A stretch of DNA of 64,000 bases from Cupriavidus basilensis (lineage in GTDB: Bacteria > Pseudomonadota > Gammaproteobacteria > Burkholderiales > Burkholderiaceae): assembly GCF_000876015.1 (NCBI RefSeq), contig NZ_BBQM01000015.1, forward strand, positions 310,001 to 374,000, in the 5' to 3' direction. The notes under the pieces were generated by a model. It made no database searches, was not told the origin of the DNA, and saw only the letters and a list, made by a program, of their open reading frames with translations. Shown piece after piece: positions 1-8,580 of this stretch. Both the position numbers and the translations under genes were made by a program. Each line of letters starts with the position of its first letter. Position 1 is the stretch's first letter.

Positions 1-781
1 TCTGCCCGGCCAGCGCCTGCGCGTCGCCGGTGCGCCGCGCCGGCAGGAAGTTCATCTTGCCGACGAAATCCGCGACGAAGCGCGAGGCCGGGTGGCGGTA
101 GATTTCCGCCGGGGTGCCGATCTGCTCGATCGCGCCGTGGTTCATGACCACGATGCGGTCGGCCATCGTCAGCGCCTCTTCCTGGTCGTGCGTGACCATG
201 ATGGTGGTCAGGCGCAGCGCGGCCTGCAGCTGCTTGATCTGCTGGCGCAGGTGCACCCGCACCTTGGCGTCGAGCGCGGACAGCGGCTCGTCGAGCAGCA
301 GGATGCCAGGCGAAGGCGCCAGCGCCCGCGCCAGCGCGATGCGCTGCTGCTGCCCGCCCGACAGCTGGCCCGGGTGCTTGCCGCCGATGCCGGGCAGGCC
401 GACCAGCGCCAGCAGCTCCTCCACGCGCCGCGCGATGTCGGCGCGCGCCATGCGCCGGTTGACCAGGCCGTAGGCGACGTTCTCGGCCACCGTCAGGTTC
501 GGGAACAGCGCGTAGGACTGGAACAGGATGCCGACGTCGCGCGCGGCGGCCGGCAGGCGCGAGATGTCCACGCCGCGCTTGAACAGCCGCCCGCCGCTGT
601 GCGCCTCCAGCCCGGCGATGATGCGCAGCAGGGTGGACTTGCCGCAGCCGGACGGCCCGAGGAAGCAGAGAAACTCGCCTTCGGCGACGGCCAGGTTGAT
701 GTCGTGCAGGACGTCGGTCCTGCCGAAGCGCTTGGCGATGCGCTCCAGCGAGAGCATCGGTCCGGCGGAGGCTGGGTTCAT
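1..781 (-). CDS. phnT: ABC transporter ATP-binding protein, 2-aminoethylphosphonate-type (partial)
   Basis: This is the ATPase of an importer, cut at its 3' end by the window edge. The translation begins [20 protein letters not shown] and shows Walker A (GPSGCGKST), Q-loop ([13 protein letters not shown]), signature LSGGQQQR, Walker B (LLLDEP) and the switch histidine (VTHDQEEA). This is the order and spacing of PotA/FbpC/PhnT ATPases. The ATG lies 15 nt past the stop of the binding-protein gene, with GCGGGAG as ribosome site, so the two genes form one operon. The phosphonate assignment rests on the neighbouring binding protein. An iron or polyamine importer is the alternative. The permeases would be expected beyond the left edge. 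Confidence 0.85.
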   Translation of the reverse strand, partial: MNPASAGPMLSLERIAKRFGRTDVLHDINLAVAEGEFLCFLGPSGCGKSTLLRIIAGLEAHSGGRLFKRGVDISRLPAAARDVGILFQSYALFPNLTVAENVAYGLVNRRMARADIARRVEELLALVGLPGIGGKHPGQLSGGQQQRIALARALAPSPGILLLDEPLSALDAKVRVHLRQQIKQLQAALRLTTIMVTHDQEEALTMADRIVVMNHGAIEQIGTPAEIYRHPASRFVADFVGKMNFLPARRTGDAQALAGQ

Positions 782-795
782 GATGCGCTCCCGCT

Positions 796-1941
796 TCAGT
801 TGGGCTTCGGCTCGGACTTGCCGTCGTAGCGCCGGGTCCATTCGTTGGTCAGCCGGGTCTGGTTCTCCACGGCCCTGGCGACGTTGTCGTCGGCCATCAT
901 CGCCTCGGCGTTCGGCGGATAGTTGGGCGGCACCTGGCGCACGTCCGGGTGCGAGACCACGGCCATGAACTTGTTGAACTGCTCGTTGGCCTCCCGGGTG
1001 GTCATCCAGTCCGCCACCACCTTGGCCGCCGCCAGCCTGGGCGTGCCCTTCATGATGGCGGTCGACTCGATGTCCCAGCCGAGCTTGTCCGCCGGCACGA
1101 TGATGTCGATCGGCGCGCCCTTGCTCTTGAGCTGCGGCGCGGTGATGTCGGTCGAGATGCCGATCACGTATTCGCCCGTGGCCGCCAGCTTGCACGGCTT
1201 GGAGCCGCTGTGCGTGTAGAGCGCGATGTTGGCGTGCAGGCCGTCCATGTACTTCCACGCTGCGTCCTCGCCCATGCTCTGCACCCAGTGGTTGACGCCG
1301 AGATAGCCGGTCTGGCTCGAGACCGGGTTGGGCATGGTGATCTGGCCGCGGTAGATCGGCTTGGCCAGGTCCGACCACGTGACCGGGGCCGGCAGGTTGC
1401 GCTTTTTGGCCTCCACGGTGTTGAAGCAGATCATGGTCATCCACGCCTCGTTGCCGGTGTAGACGGGCGGCTTGTTGGCGGTGTCGCGAAAGCGCGGCTT
1501 GAGCTGCGCGTAGCCCTTGGGCTCGTAGGGCTGGATCAGGCCGAGCTTGTTCAGCGCCAGGATGTGCATCGACGGCACGCCCCACAGCAGGTCCGCCTTG
1601 GGCGCGTCCTTCTCCGCGATCAGGCGCGCCAGGATGATGCCGGGGCTGTCGCGCAGCCACGCGATCTGGATCTCGGGGTGCGCCTTCTCGAAGGCGGCCT
1701 TGTAGGGCGCGAGCTGCTCCTTTTCCAGCGTCGTGTACACGGTCAGCGTGGTCCTGGCCTGGGCCAGCGCGGCCGGCGCGTGGGCGGCGCCCGCGGCGGC
1801 GGCGAGGACCGAGGCGGCCAGCAGCAGGCGCGAGGCCAGTCGCGATGTGAGGCGCGACGTGAGGTGCGAAGCCAAGCGCGCAGTCAAGCGCAAGGCCGGG
1901 CGCGCGGGGCGCCGTTCTGGGGTCGGGTTCAGCATGTGCAT
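796..1941 (-). CDS. phnS: ABC transporter periplasmic substrate-binding protein, 2-aminoethylphosphonate-type
   Basis: A 381-aa extracellular binding protein of the type 2 periplasmic family. The N-terminus carries a long Arg/Leu-rich stretch with an internal L-x-S-R repeat, then a hydrophobic core and a likely AQA cleavage site near residue 61. The mature part starts with [19 protein letters not shown] and continues with [10 protein letters not shown] and [14 protein letters not shown] recognise this pattern from the family annotated as putative 2-aminoethylphosphonate-binding PhnS. An ATG two codons in (1935) is an equally good start. It is followed at once by its ATPase. Ligand specificity is inferred from family resemblance; a ferric-iron-binding protein is the main alternative. 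Confidence 0.8.
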   Translation of the reverse strand: MHMLNPTPERRPARPALRLTARLASHLTSRLTSRLASRLLLAASVLAAAAGAAHAPAALAQARTTLTVYTTLEKEQLAPYKAAFEKAHPEIQIAWLRDSPGIILARLIAEKDAPKADLLWGVPSMHILALNKLGLIQPYEPKGYAQLKPRFRDTANKPPVYTGNEAWMTMICFNTVEAKKRNLPAPVTWSDLAKPIYRGQITMPNPVSSQTGYLGVNHWVQSMGEDAAWKYMDGLHANIALYTHSGSKPCKLAATGEYVIGISTDITAPQLKSKGAPIDIIVPADKLGWDIESTAIMKGTPRLAAAKVVADWMTTREANEQFNKFMAVVSHPDVRQVPPNYPPNAEAMMADDNVARAVENQTRLTNEWTRRYDGKSEPKPN

Positions 1942-2026
1942 GGCAGTGGATCCTCTGGTTTTGTACGGCGTTGGCAGGAAGGGATCGTGGTCGCGGCCGG
2001 GCGGGCCGCCGGCGTCGTTGGCCGTG

Positions 2027-3097
2027 TCAGTGGTCGAGCAGCGCGGCCACCACGGCGTCTCCCATCGCCGCGGTGCCGGCCAGCGTGCAGCCGGGCTCGT
2101 GGATGTCGGCGGTGCGCAGGCCGTCGGCCAGCACCCGCCGCACCGCGTCTTCCACGCGCGCGGCGGCTTCGGGCTGGCCGGCGCTGTCGCGCAGCATCAT
2201 GGCGGCCGACAGGATCGAGCCGAGCGGGTTGGCGATGTCCTTGCCCGCGATGTCGGGCGCGCAGCCGTGCACGGGCTCGTACAGGCCCTTGCCCTGCGCG
2301 TTGACCGAGGCCGACGGCAGCATGCCGATCGAGCCCGTCAGCATCGAGGCCTCGTCGGACAGGATGTCGCCGAACAGGTTGCCGGTGACGATCACGTCGA
2401 ACTGGCCCGGGTTGCGCGCCAGCGCCATCGCCGCCGCGTCCACGTAGAGATGCGTCAGCGCGACGTCCGGGTAGTCGCGCGCCACCTCTTCCGTCACCGC
2501 GCGCCACAGCTCCATGCTTTCCAGCACGTTGGCCTTGTCCACCGAGCACAGTTTGCGCCGCCGCCGGCGCGCCGCCTCGAAGCCCGCGCGCACCACGCGC
2601 GCGATCTCGTCCTCGGTGTAGCGCATGGTGTTGATGCCCACGCGGCGGCCGTTTTCCGTCACGATGCCGCGCGGCTCGCCGAAATACAGGTCGGAGGTCA
2701 GCTCGCGCACGATCAGCAGGTCGAGGCCCTCGACGACCTCGCGCTTGAACGACGACGCGCCCGCCAGCTCGCGGAAGGCCACCACGGGCCGGTAGTTGGC
2801 GAACAGGTCCAGCGCCTTGCGCAGCGTCAGCAGCGCGTCGCCGGGGCGCAGGCCGCGCGGCAGCGTCTCGTACTGGAAGCCGCCTTCGGCGCCGAACAGC
2901 ACCGCGTCGGCGCGCCGCACCGCCGCCAGCGTCTGCGCGGGCAGCGGATGCCCGGTCTGGTCGTACGCCGCGCCGCCGACCAGGCATTCGGTCAGTTCGA
3001 AGGAAAGGCCGCGGGATGCCAGCGCGCGCAGGACCTTCACCGCCTGCGCGGTCACTTCGGGTCCGATGCCGTCGCCGCCAAGTACTGCAATTTTCAT
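2027..3097 (-). CDS. leuB: 3-isopropylmalate dehydrogenase-like protein (beta-decarboxylating dehydrogenase)
   Basis: 356 aa starting [18 protein letters not shown], the N-terminus of the isopropylmalate/isocitrate/tartrate dehydrogenase family, and of normal length. Substrate arginines are present in [14 protein letters not shown] and VRELT. The Mg-binding aspartates lie in VDAAAM and [10 protein letters not shown], and the NAD segment is [14 protein letters not shown]. Two places differ from typical LeuB: the usual NLRPV is NYRPV, and the usual LTGGIYFG is LTSDLYFG. A neighbouring 2-hydroxyacid substrate is therefore possible. The upstream reading frame stays open for 79 codons, but the ATG chosen here matches the family start. 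It sits 29 nt after leuD in the order leuC-leuD-leuB. Confidence 0.9.
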   Translation of the reverse strand: MKIAVLGGDGIGPEVTAQAVKVLRALASRGLSFELTECLVGGAAYDQTGHPLPAQTLAAVRRADAVLFGAEGGFQYETLPRGLRPGDALLTLRKALDLFANYRPVVAFRELAGASSFKREVVEGLDLLIVRELTSDLYFGEPRGIVTENGRRVGINTMRYTEDEIARVVRAGFEAARRRRRKLCSVDKANVLESMELWRAVTEEVARDYPDVALTHLYVDAAAMALARNPGQFDVIVTGNLFGDILSDEASMLTGSIGMLPSASVNAQGKGLYEPVHGCAPDIAGKDIANPLGSILSAAMMLRDSAGQPEAAARVEDAVRRVLADGLRTADIHEPGCTLAGTAAMGDAVVAALLDH

Positions 3098-3126
3098 GTC
3101 AAAAGGCTCGCTGTGGATTTGAGAGG

Positions 3127-3723
3127 TCAGGGAAAGCGGGTCTGCCGGGTCTGCTCGAAGCGGTCGATCGCGCCGGCCATCGACAGCGTCACGTCGATGT
3201 CGTCGAGGCCTTCGAGCAGGCAGTGCTTGCGGAAGGCGTCGATGTCGAAGCCGCACGCGCGGCCGTCGGGCGCCGTCACCTGCTGGCGCGGCAGGTCCAC
3301 GGCGATGCGCGCGCGCGGGATGGCCTCGATGCACGCGAACAGGTGCTCGACGAAGTCCGCCGGCAACACCACCGGCAGCACGCCGTTCTGGAAGCAGTTG
3401 TTGAAGAAGATGTCGCCGAAGCCCGGCGCCAGGATGGCGCGGAAGCCATAGTCGGCCAGCGTGAACACCGCATGCTCGCGCGACGAGCCGCAGCCGAAGT
3501 TGGCGCCGGCCACCAGCACCGAGGCGCCGGCGAACGCGGGCTGGTTGAGCACGAAGCCGGCGCGCGGCCGGCCCTGCGGATCGAAGCGCAGGTCGTGGAA
3601 GCAGTAGCGGCCGTAGTCTTCGCGCACCTTGTGCATGAAGCGGCCCGGCACGATCTGGTCGGTGTTGATGTCGGCCTCGCGCATCGGCGCGGCGATGCCG
3701 TGGACGTGCTCAAACGGCTGCAT
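3127..3723 (-). CDS. leuD: 3-isopropylmalate dehydratase small subunit
   Basis: 198 aa, the swivelling small subunit that pairs with LeuC to interconvert 2- and 3-isopropylmalate or a related hydroxyacid. The start [20 protein letters not shown] and the following [11 protein letters not shown] are hallmarks of LeuD. The family motif around residues 70-90 reads [13 protein letters not shown]. Its start overlaps the end of leuC by 14 bp, which implies translational coupling. Size and motifs are normal. Substrate could differ from isopropylmalate if the whole set is a paralogue of a housekeeping leuCDB elsewhere. Confidence 0.93.
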   Translation of the reverse strand: MQPFEHVHGIAAPMREADINTDQIVPGRFMHKVREDYGRYCFHDLRFDPQGRPRAGFVLNQPAFAGASVLVAGANFGCGSSREHAVFTLADYGFRAILAPGFGDIFFNNCFQNGVLPVVLPADFVEHLFACIEAIPRARIAVDLPRQQVTAPDGRACGFDIDAFRKHCLLEGLDDIDVTLSMAGAIDRFEQTRQTRFP

Positions 3724-5146
3724 GGATCAGTTCCTCGCGATAGTCGGCCAGGCAGCCGTGCACGGCCGCGGCGGCGGCCATGCCGGGATTGACCAGATGG
3801 GTGCGCACGCCCGGCCCCTGCCTGCCGACGAAGTTGCGGTTGGTGGTGGAGACGCGGCGCTCGCCCGGGCGGCCGATGTCGCCGTTCACGCCGAGGCACA
3901 TCGAGCAGCCCGGCGTGCCCCACTGCATGCCGGCCGCGGTGAACACGCGGTCCAGGCCCTCGGCCTCCGCCTGCGCCTTGACGAGGCCGGAGCCGGGCAC
4001 CACCAGCGCCGGCACCTTCGCGCGGCGCCCGCGGACGACGCTGGCCGCGAGCCGGATGTCTTCGATGCGGCCGTTGGTGCACGAGCCGATGAAGACCCGG
4101 TCGACCGGCAGCCCGAGCAGGGCGCTGCCGGCTTCCAGCCCCATGTAGGCCAGCGCGCGGTCCACCGCGGCGCGGCGGTCCGCGTCGGCGATCTGCGCGA
4201 GCTCGGGAATGCGCTCGTCGATGCCGCAGCACTGCGACGGGTCGGTGCCCCAGGACACCAGGGGCACGATGGCGTCGGCGGCGATCGTCACGGTGCGGTC
4301 GAAGACCGCGCCGGGGTCGCCGCGCAGCGCCAGCCAGGCCGCGCTGCGGGCCGCCCACTCGGCGCCCGCGGGGGCGAAGGGCCGGCCGCGCAGATAGGCG
4401 AGGGTGGTGGCGTCGGGCGCGACCATGCCGGCGCGCGCGCCGGCCTCGATCGAGAGGTTGCACAGCGTCATGCGGCCCTCGACCGACAGCGCCTCGACCG
4501 CCGCGCCGCCATACTCGACGACGTGCCCGGCGGCGCCGCCCACGCCGACCTGGCGGATGAACGCGAGCGCCAGGTCCTTGGCGGTCACGCCCGGCGCGGG
4601 CATGCCGGTGAAGCGCGCCAGCAGCGTCTTCGGCCTGGCCTGCCACAGCGTCTGCGTGGCCAGCACGTGGCTGACCTCGCTGGCGCCGATGCCGAAGCCG
4701 AACGCGCCGAACGCGCCGTGCGTGGAGGTATGGCTGTCGCCGCAGACCACGGTCATGCCCGGCAGCGTCATGCCCTGCTCGGGGCCCACCACGTGGATGA
4801 TGCCCTGGCGCCGGTCGCCGAGGCCGAAGTGGACGATGCCGTTGCGCGCGGCCTGCGCCGCCAGCCCCGCCACCATGTCGCGGCGGTCGTCATCGATCAC
4901 GTCGGCGAGCCGGGTGCTGTGCGACGGCGCGTAGTGGTCCGGGATGGCGACGGTGGCCGCCGGCCGGCGGATCGGGATGCCGCGCCGGCTCAGCGTGTGG
5001 TACGACTCGGCGGGCAGGTCGTCGCTGAGATAGTGGCGGTCGACATAGAGCAGGGTCTGGCCGGACGCCTGCTCGAGGACCACATGGGCTTGCCAGATCT
5101 TCTCGAACAGCGACAGCGGCTGCGCGGCAGGGGAGGGGAGCGGCAT
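3710..5146 (-). CDS. leuC: 3-isopropylmalate dehydratase large subunit
   Basis: 478 aa aconitase-family large subunit. Catalytic and structural signatures are VVCGDSHTSTHGAFGAFGFG, FIGSCTNGRIEDI (first cluster cysteine, about residue 356) and GCSMCLG (about 414 and 417), giving the three cysteines that hold the 4Fe-4S cluster. It is the first gene of a leuC-leuD-leuB run and faces a cyclodeaminase-family gene across a 220-bp divergent region. In Burkholderiales the biosynthetic leuCDB usually has other neighbours, so this may be a second copy working on a related hydroxyacid. That is inference from context. Confidence 0.93.
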   Translation of the reverse strand: MPLPSPAAQPLSLFEKIWQAHVVLEQASGQTLLYVDRHYLSDDLPAESYHTLSRRGIPIRRPAATVAIPDHYAPSHSTRLADVIDDDRRDMVAGLAAQAARNGIVHFGLGDRRQGIIHVVGPEQGMTLPGMTVVCGDSHTSTHGAFGAFGFGIGASEVSHVLATQTLWQARPKTLLARFTGMPAPGVTAKDLALAFIRQVGVGGAAGHVVEYGGAAVEALSVEGRMTLCNLSIEAGARAGMVAPDATTLAYLRGRPFAPAGAEWAARSAAWLALRGDPGAVFDRTVTIAADAIVPLVSWGTDPSQCCGIDERIPELAQIADADRRAAVDRALAYMGLEAGSALLGLPVDRVFIGSCTNGRIEDIRLAASVVRGRRAKVPALVVPGSGLVKAQAEAEGLDRVFTAAGMQWGTPGCSMCLGVNGDIGRPGERRVSTTNRNFVGRQGPGVRTHLVNPGMAAAAAVHGCLADYREELIHAAV

Positions 5147-5366
5147 GGGGCGAATCGGAGGGCTCGTGGGACATGTGTATGGCCAGCATCATGCATAGCG
5201 GCTCCGGCTTCGTATATTGCCGATTCGCGAGGCTGCCAACGCGAATGACGATGGCAGGCCGGCGCGGCGGTGATTACGATGAGTCCCGGTCCGGCGTGGG
5301 GTGCGCCCCGCGCCTCCGCCCCGGTTTTCATCCCCTGCTTTCACCCCTCGCCGCCAGGAGTCCCCG

Positions 5367-6320
5367 TTGCTGCAACCCGATGCCGCCCTGCTCAAATCCC
5401 TGCTACCGTTTCCGCTGCTGATCCGGGCCCTGCGCGAGGCATTCGTCGCCGGCGCCACGGTGCCGCTGCGGCACACGCACGCCATCGGCGAGGCCGGCGC
5501 GCCCGATGCCGGCATCTCGCTGCTGATGCCGGCGTGGGACGCCGAAGGCTTCTACGGCGTCAAGATCGTCAATATCTACGAGGGCAACGCCGCGCGCGGC
5601 CTGCCGGGCCTGCACTCGACGTACATGCTCTACGACGCGCGCACCGGCGTGCCGCTGGCCATGTTCGACGGCAACGAGATCACCTCGCGGCGCACCGCGG
5701 CGGCGGCGGCGCTCGGCGCCGACTTCCTCGCGCGGCCCGACGCGCAGGCGCTGCTGGTGGTCGGCGCCGGCCGCGTGGGCAGCCTGGTGGCGCCCGCGAT
5801 GGCCTGCGTGCGCCCGCTGGAGCGCATCGCGGTGTGGGACGTCGATGCCGAGGCCGCGCAGCGCTGCGCGCACGGCCTGCGCGAACAGGGCTATCCGGCC
5901 GTGGCGGCCGCTGACCTGGAGCCGGCCGCGCGCGCGGCGGACATCGTCAGCTGCGCCACGCTGGCCACCGCGCCGCTGATCCGCGCGGACTGGCTGGCGC
6001 CGGGCAGCCACCTGGACCTGATCGGCAGCTTCACGCCGCGCATGACCGAGGCCGAGCCGGCCTGCTTCGCCGGCGCGGGCGTATGGGTCGACACGGCGGA
6101 GGCAACGGCGAAGTCCGGCGACCTGATCAACGCCTTCGCGGCGGGCTGCCTCGCGCCGGAAGCGATCCGCGGCGACCTCGCGGGCCTGGCCCGCGGCACC
6201 GCCGCCGGACGCGGCGCGGCGCGCGAGCGCACGGTGTTCAAGGCCGTCGGGACGGCGCTGGAGGACCTGGCCGCCGCGCGGCTGGCCTACCAGCAGCTGA
6301 GCGCGGCGCCGCGCGGATAA
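5367..6320 (+). CDS. Ornithine cyclodeaminase / mu-crystallin family protein
   Basis: Chosen start is TTG, because CAGGAG ends 6 nt before it and the product then has the family length (317 aa); ATG at 5301 would add 22 unlikely residues. NAD(P)-dependent enzymes of this family include ornithine cyclodeaminase, delta-1-pyrroline-2-carboxylate reductase and imine reductases. Visible are DARTGVPLAMFDGNEITSRR (about residues 85-105), the Rossmann motif LLVVGAGRVGSL, then IGSFTPRMTE and the late KSGDLI. The following RidA-family gene begins within 33 nt of the stop. An imine or enamine intermediate would suit both enzymes. The exact substrate cannot be read from the sequence. Confidence 0.85.
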   Translation: MLQPDAALLKSLLPFPLLIRALREAFVAGATVPLRHTHAIGEAGAPDAGISLLMPAWDAEGFYGVKIVNIYEGNAARGLPGLHSTYMLYDARTGVPLAMFDGNEITSRRTAAAAALGADFLARPDAQALLVVGAGRVGSLVAPAMACVRPLERIAVWDVDAEAAQRCAHGLREQGYPAVAAADLEPAARAADIVSCATLATAPLIRADWLAPGSHLDLIGSFTPRMTEAEPACFAGAGVWVDTAEATAKSGDLINAFAAGCLAPEAIRGDLAGLARGTAAGRGAARERTVFKAVGTALEDLAAARLAYQQLSAAPRG

Positions 6321-6352
6321 TGTCACTGATACCAACCACGGAGCAAAAACGC

Positions 6353-6709
6353 ATGACTCGCATTCAACGGTTCGAAACCAGCGCCCGGATGTCCCACGCG
6401 GTGGTGCACGGCGATACCGTCTACCTGGCCGGCGCGATCGCCGCCGACCTCGACGGCGACATCGCCGCCCAGTCCGCCGAGGCGCTGGCGGAGATCGAGC
6501 GCGTGCTGGCGCTGGCCGGCAGCGACAAGTCCAGCCTGCTGACGGCGCAGATCTGGCTGAAGGACCTGCCGCGCGATTTCGCCGCGATGAACGCGGTGTG
6601 GGAAGCGTGGGTGCCGGCCGGCCACGCGCCGGCGCGGGCCACCTGCCAGGCGGAGATGGCGGACCCCAGGGTGCTGGTGGAATTCATCGTCACGGCGGCG
6701 CTCGGCTGA
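6353..6709 (+). CDS. RidA/YjgF family (enamine/imine deaminase-like) protein
   Basis: 118 aa starting MTRIQRFETSARMSHAVVHG. Typical family segments are GDTVYLAGAIAADLDGDIAAQ, LAGSDKSSLLTAQIWLKD and PARATCQAEMADPRVLVEFIV. It belongs to the subgroup with the MNAVWEAWV signature rather than to archetypal RidA, whose catalytic Arg environment it only partly keeps. An ATG at 6320 overlaps the stop of the preceding gene (TAATG), but GGAG lies 9 nt upstream of the ATG used here. Role inferred: clearing or processing the reactive product of the cyclodeaminase-family enzyme. Confidence 0.85.
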   Translation: MTRIQRFETSARMSHAVVHGDTVYLAGAIAADLDGDIAAQSAEALAEIERVLALAGSDKSSLLTAQIWLKDLPRDFAAMNAVWEAWVPAGHAPARATCQAEMADPRVLVEFIVTAALG

Positions 6710-6748
6710 CGCGGCGGGGCGCGCGCCCGGCCATCGGGCAGCGCCCGA

Positions 6749-6775
6749 GTGGCGCTTGAGGGTGGCGCTTGAAGG
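6749..6775. repeat. Tandem 13-bp duplication between convergent genes
   Basis: GTGGCGCTTGAGG is followed directly by GTGGCGCTTGAAGG. It lies in the 96-bp gap between ridA and siaD, which are convergent. The rest of the gap is GC-rich with several short inverted repeats and no T-run terminator. Confidence 0.6.
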
Positions 6776-6805
6776 TGGTGCCTGCGGCAGCCCCCGCGGC
6801 AGCGC

Positions 6806-7537
6806 TTAAGGCAGCGCCGCCTCGGACGCCTGGGCGCTGACCACCCGGTTGCGGCCGCTGCGCTTGGCCTCGTAGAGGGCCTCGTCGGCGCGCCCGTAGG
6901 CGTATTCGAAGCTGGTGCCGCGCGGGTTCCAGCTCACGCCGAAGCTCGCCGTCACCTGCAGGTCGGGCGCCTCGGAGAAGGTGTGGTCGGCGATGCGCAC
7001 GCGGATGCGGTTGGCCAGTTCCATCGCGGCGCCGAGCGGGCGCGCCGGCAGCAGCGCGGCGAATTCCTCGCCGCCCACGCGGCCGACCATGCCGGCGTCC
7101 AGCACGGTCTGCGTCAGGCATTCGGTGACGCCGCGGATCACCGCGTCGCCCACCGGGTGGCCCAGCGTGTCGTTGACGCGCTTGAAGTGGTCGATGTCCA
7201 GCACGATCAGCGCCAGGCTGCCGCCGGCCAGGATCAGGCCGGCCTGCTCGATCACCGCGCCGCGGTTGAGCGCGCCGGTCAGGGTGTCGCGCGTGGCGCG
7301 GAACTCGAGCTCGCGCGCCAGTTCCTGCAGGCGCTGGTTGAGCCGGTTCATTTCCAGTTCTTCGCGGTCGCTGCGCCGGATCAGGCGCCGCGTCTCGCGC
7401 ATCAGCCGCTCGTAGTGGCCGATCAGCTCGCCGAGCGTGCGGCGATACGCCTGCGCGCCGGCATCCGGATTGCAGAAGACCGCGCGGGCCCCGGCCACGG
7501 CGCTGTTCTCCAACTCGAAAAGATCGGGCTCGGACAT
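6806..7537 (-). CDS. siaD: Diguanylate cyclase SiaD
   Basis: 243 aa. Residues 1-80 are helical and charged, probably the coiled stalk that binds SiaC. A GGDEF domain fills the rest: RDTLTGALNRGAV, LDIDHFKRVNDTLGH, then active-site GGEEF and YEAKRSGRNRVV. It makes c-di-GMP from two GTP. No RxxD inhibitory site is visible five residues before GGEEF, so product inhibition is probably weak. Last gene of siaABCD, 18 nt behind siaC. In Pseudomonas aeruginosa the unphosphorylated SiaC binds and activates SiaD; the same control is expected here. Confidence 0.92.
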   Translation of the reverse strand: MSEPDLFELENSAVAGARAVFCNPDAGAQAYRRTLGELIGHYERLMRETRRLIRRSDREELEMNRLNQRLQELARELEFRATRDTLTGALNRGAVIEQAGLILAGGSLALIVLDIDHFKRVNDTLGHPVGDAVIRGVTECLTQTVLDAGMVGRVGGEEFAALLPARPLGAAMELANRIRVRIADHTFSEAPDLQVTASFGVSWNPRGTSFEYAYGRADEALYEAKRSGRNRVVSAQASEAALP

Positions 7538-7555
7538 TCGGCGGATCGGCGCGGT

Positions 7556-7945
7556 TCAGGTGGCGGTGGTGGCGTGGTCGATGAACTCGATGGCCGGGAA
7601 GTCGGCGTGCAGCTCCTGCCCGAATTCCAGGATGGTGTCGTCGTCGACGTCGTGGTACCAGTTCACGATCACGCGGTTGCCTTTCTCGGCGGCGTCGTTC
7701 ATGGCATCGAACATGCTGAACAGCACCTTGGTGCTGGAGCTGTTGAAGTAGGTCAGCGCCACGTGGACGGTGACCTCGGTGTCTTCGCACGCGGCCAGGT
7801 ACTTGCGCATGCGCACGATCACGTCGCCGTAGAACACGGCGGCGTTCTCGGGGTAGGACTCGCCCCTGAGCGACAGCGTATGCTGCGCGAAGTCGAAATT
7901 CACCTCGGGCGAGGACGGGGTTGCGGCGATGAACAGGTTTTCCAT
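7556..7945 (-). CDS. siaC: SiaC, DUF1987 anti-/co-activator switch protein
   Basis: 129 aa starting MENLFIAATPSSPEVNFDF, the DUF1987 signature. The stretch LTYFNSSSTKVLFSMFDAM (about residues 64-82) resembles anti-sigma-factor antagonists and holds the Ser/Thr cluster where SiaB phosphorylates this family. Acts in the cytoplasm as the switch between the SiaA/SiaB pair and the SiaD cyclase. It lies between siaB and siaD with gaps of about 20 nt. Which residue is the phosphosite is not decided by sequence alone. Confidence 0.92.
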   Translation of the reverse strand: MENLFIAATPSSPEVNFDFAQHTLSLRGESYPENAAVFYGDVIVRMRKYLAACEDTEVTVHVALTYFNSSSTKVLFSMFDAMNDAAEKGNRVIVNWYHDVDDDTILEFGQELHADFPAIEFIDHATTAT

Positions 7946-7967
7946 GACGTTGTTTTTCTCGTCCTGC

Positions 7968-8537
7968 TCAGATCGTGGCGACCAGGTGGAACATGGTCGA
8001 CGCCGGGTCCGCATCGATCGGCTGGAAGTTGAACTCCAGGGGAGCGCTGGCGTCGCGCGCCACGGTCAGGAAGCCCAGGCCGGCACCCTTGCTGCCTTCG
8101 GGCGACTCCGACCGCATGGTCTCCCGGTAGGCCTGCTTGATCTGGTCCAGCGTCATCGTGCGCAGCGGCTCGAGCGCGGCGCGCAGCTGCGCCACGCGCG
8201 AGATCGCCACGGGGTTGGAGCACATCAGGCGGTAGCGGTCGTCGATCATGCTGATGCATACGGAGCCGTGGCGGAGCTGGTCGGTGTCCTGGGTGGGCGG
8301 CGTCAGCGCGTCCGAGGAGTAATGGACGATATTCTGCGCCATTTCCACGAACGAGGAAAACAGCTTGCGCCGCGTCGAGTTGTCCACGCCGCTGACGGCG
8401 AGCTGCAGCCGCACCGCGTCCGACATGGCGGCGATGATGTTCTGGGAAAAATAGCCGACGTAGTAGAAGATCACGTTGCGTTCCCGGGCCATTTTGAAGA
8501 AGGCCCCATATTCGTTGTCAATCGAAGTACCGTTCAT
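7968..8537 (-). CDS. siaB: SiaB family protein kinase
   Basis: 189 aa, DUF6272-type protein. Segments FYYVGYFSQNIIAAMSD, VEMAQNIVHYSSDALT (an N-box-like helix) and SKGAGLGFLTVARDASAPL (glycine-rich, G-box-like) match a small GHKL-type kinase fold. In P. aeruginosa SiaB phosphorylates SiaC and so blocks SiaD. The gene is 43 nt downstream of siaA. No strong ribosome site is visible before the ATG. The kinase role comes from the family and the conserved gene order. Confidence 0.9.
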   Translation of the reverse strand: MNGTSIDNEYGAFFKMARERNVIFYYVGYFSQNIIAAMSDAVRLQLAVSGVDNSTRRKLFSSFVEMAQNIVHYSSDALTPPTQDTDQLRHGSVCISMIDDRYRLMCSNPVAISRVAQLRAALEPLRTMTLDQIKQAYRETMRSESPEGSKGAGLGFLTVARDASAPLEFNFQPIDADPASTMFHLVATI

Positions 8538-8580
8538 CGGCGTGGTGTCGTTGGCGTTGTTGTCAGGACTTGCTGCCCGC

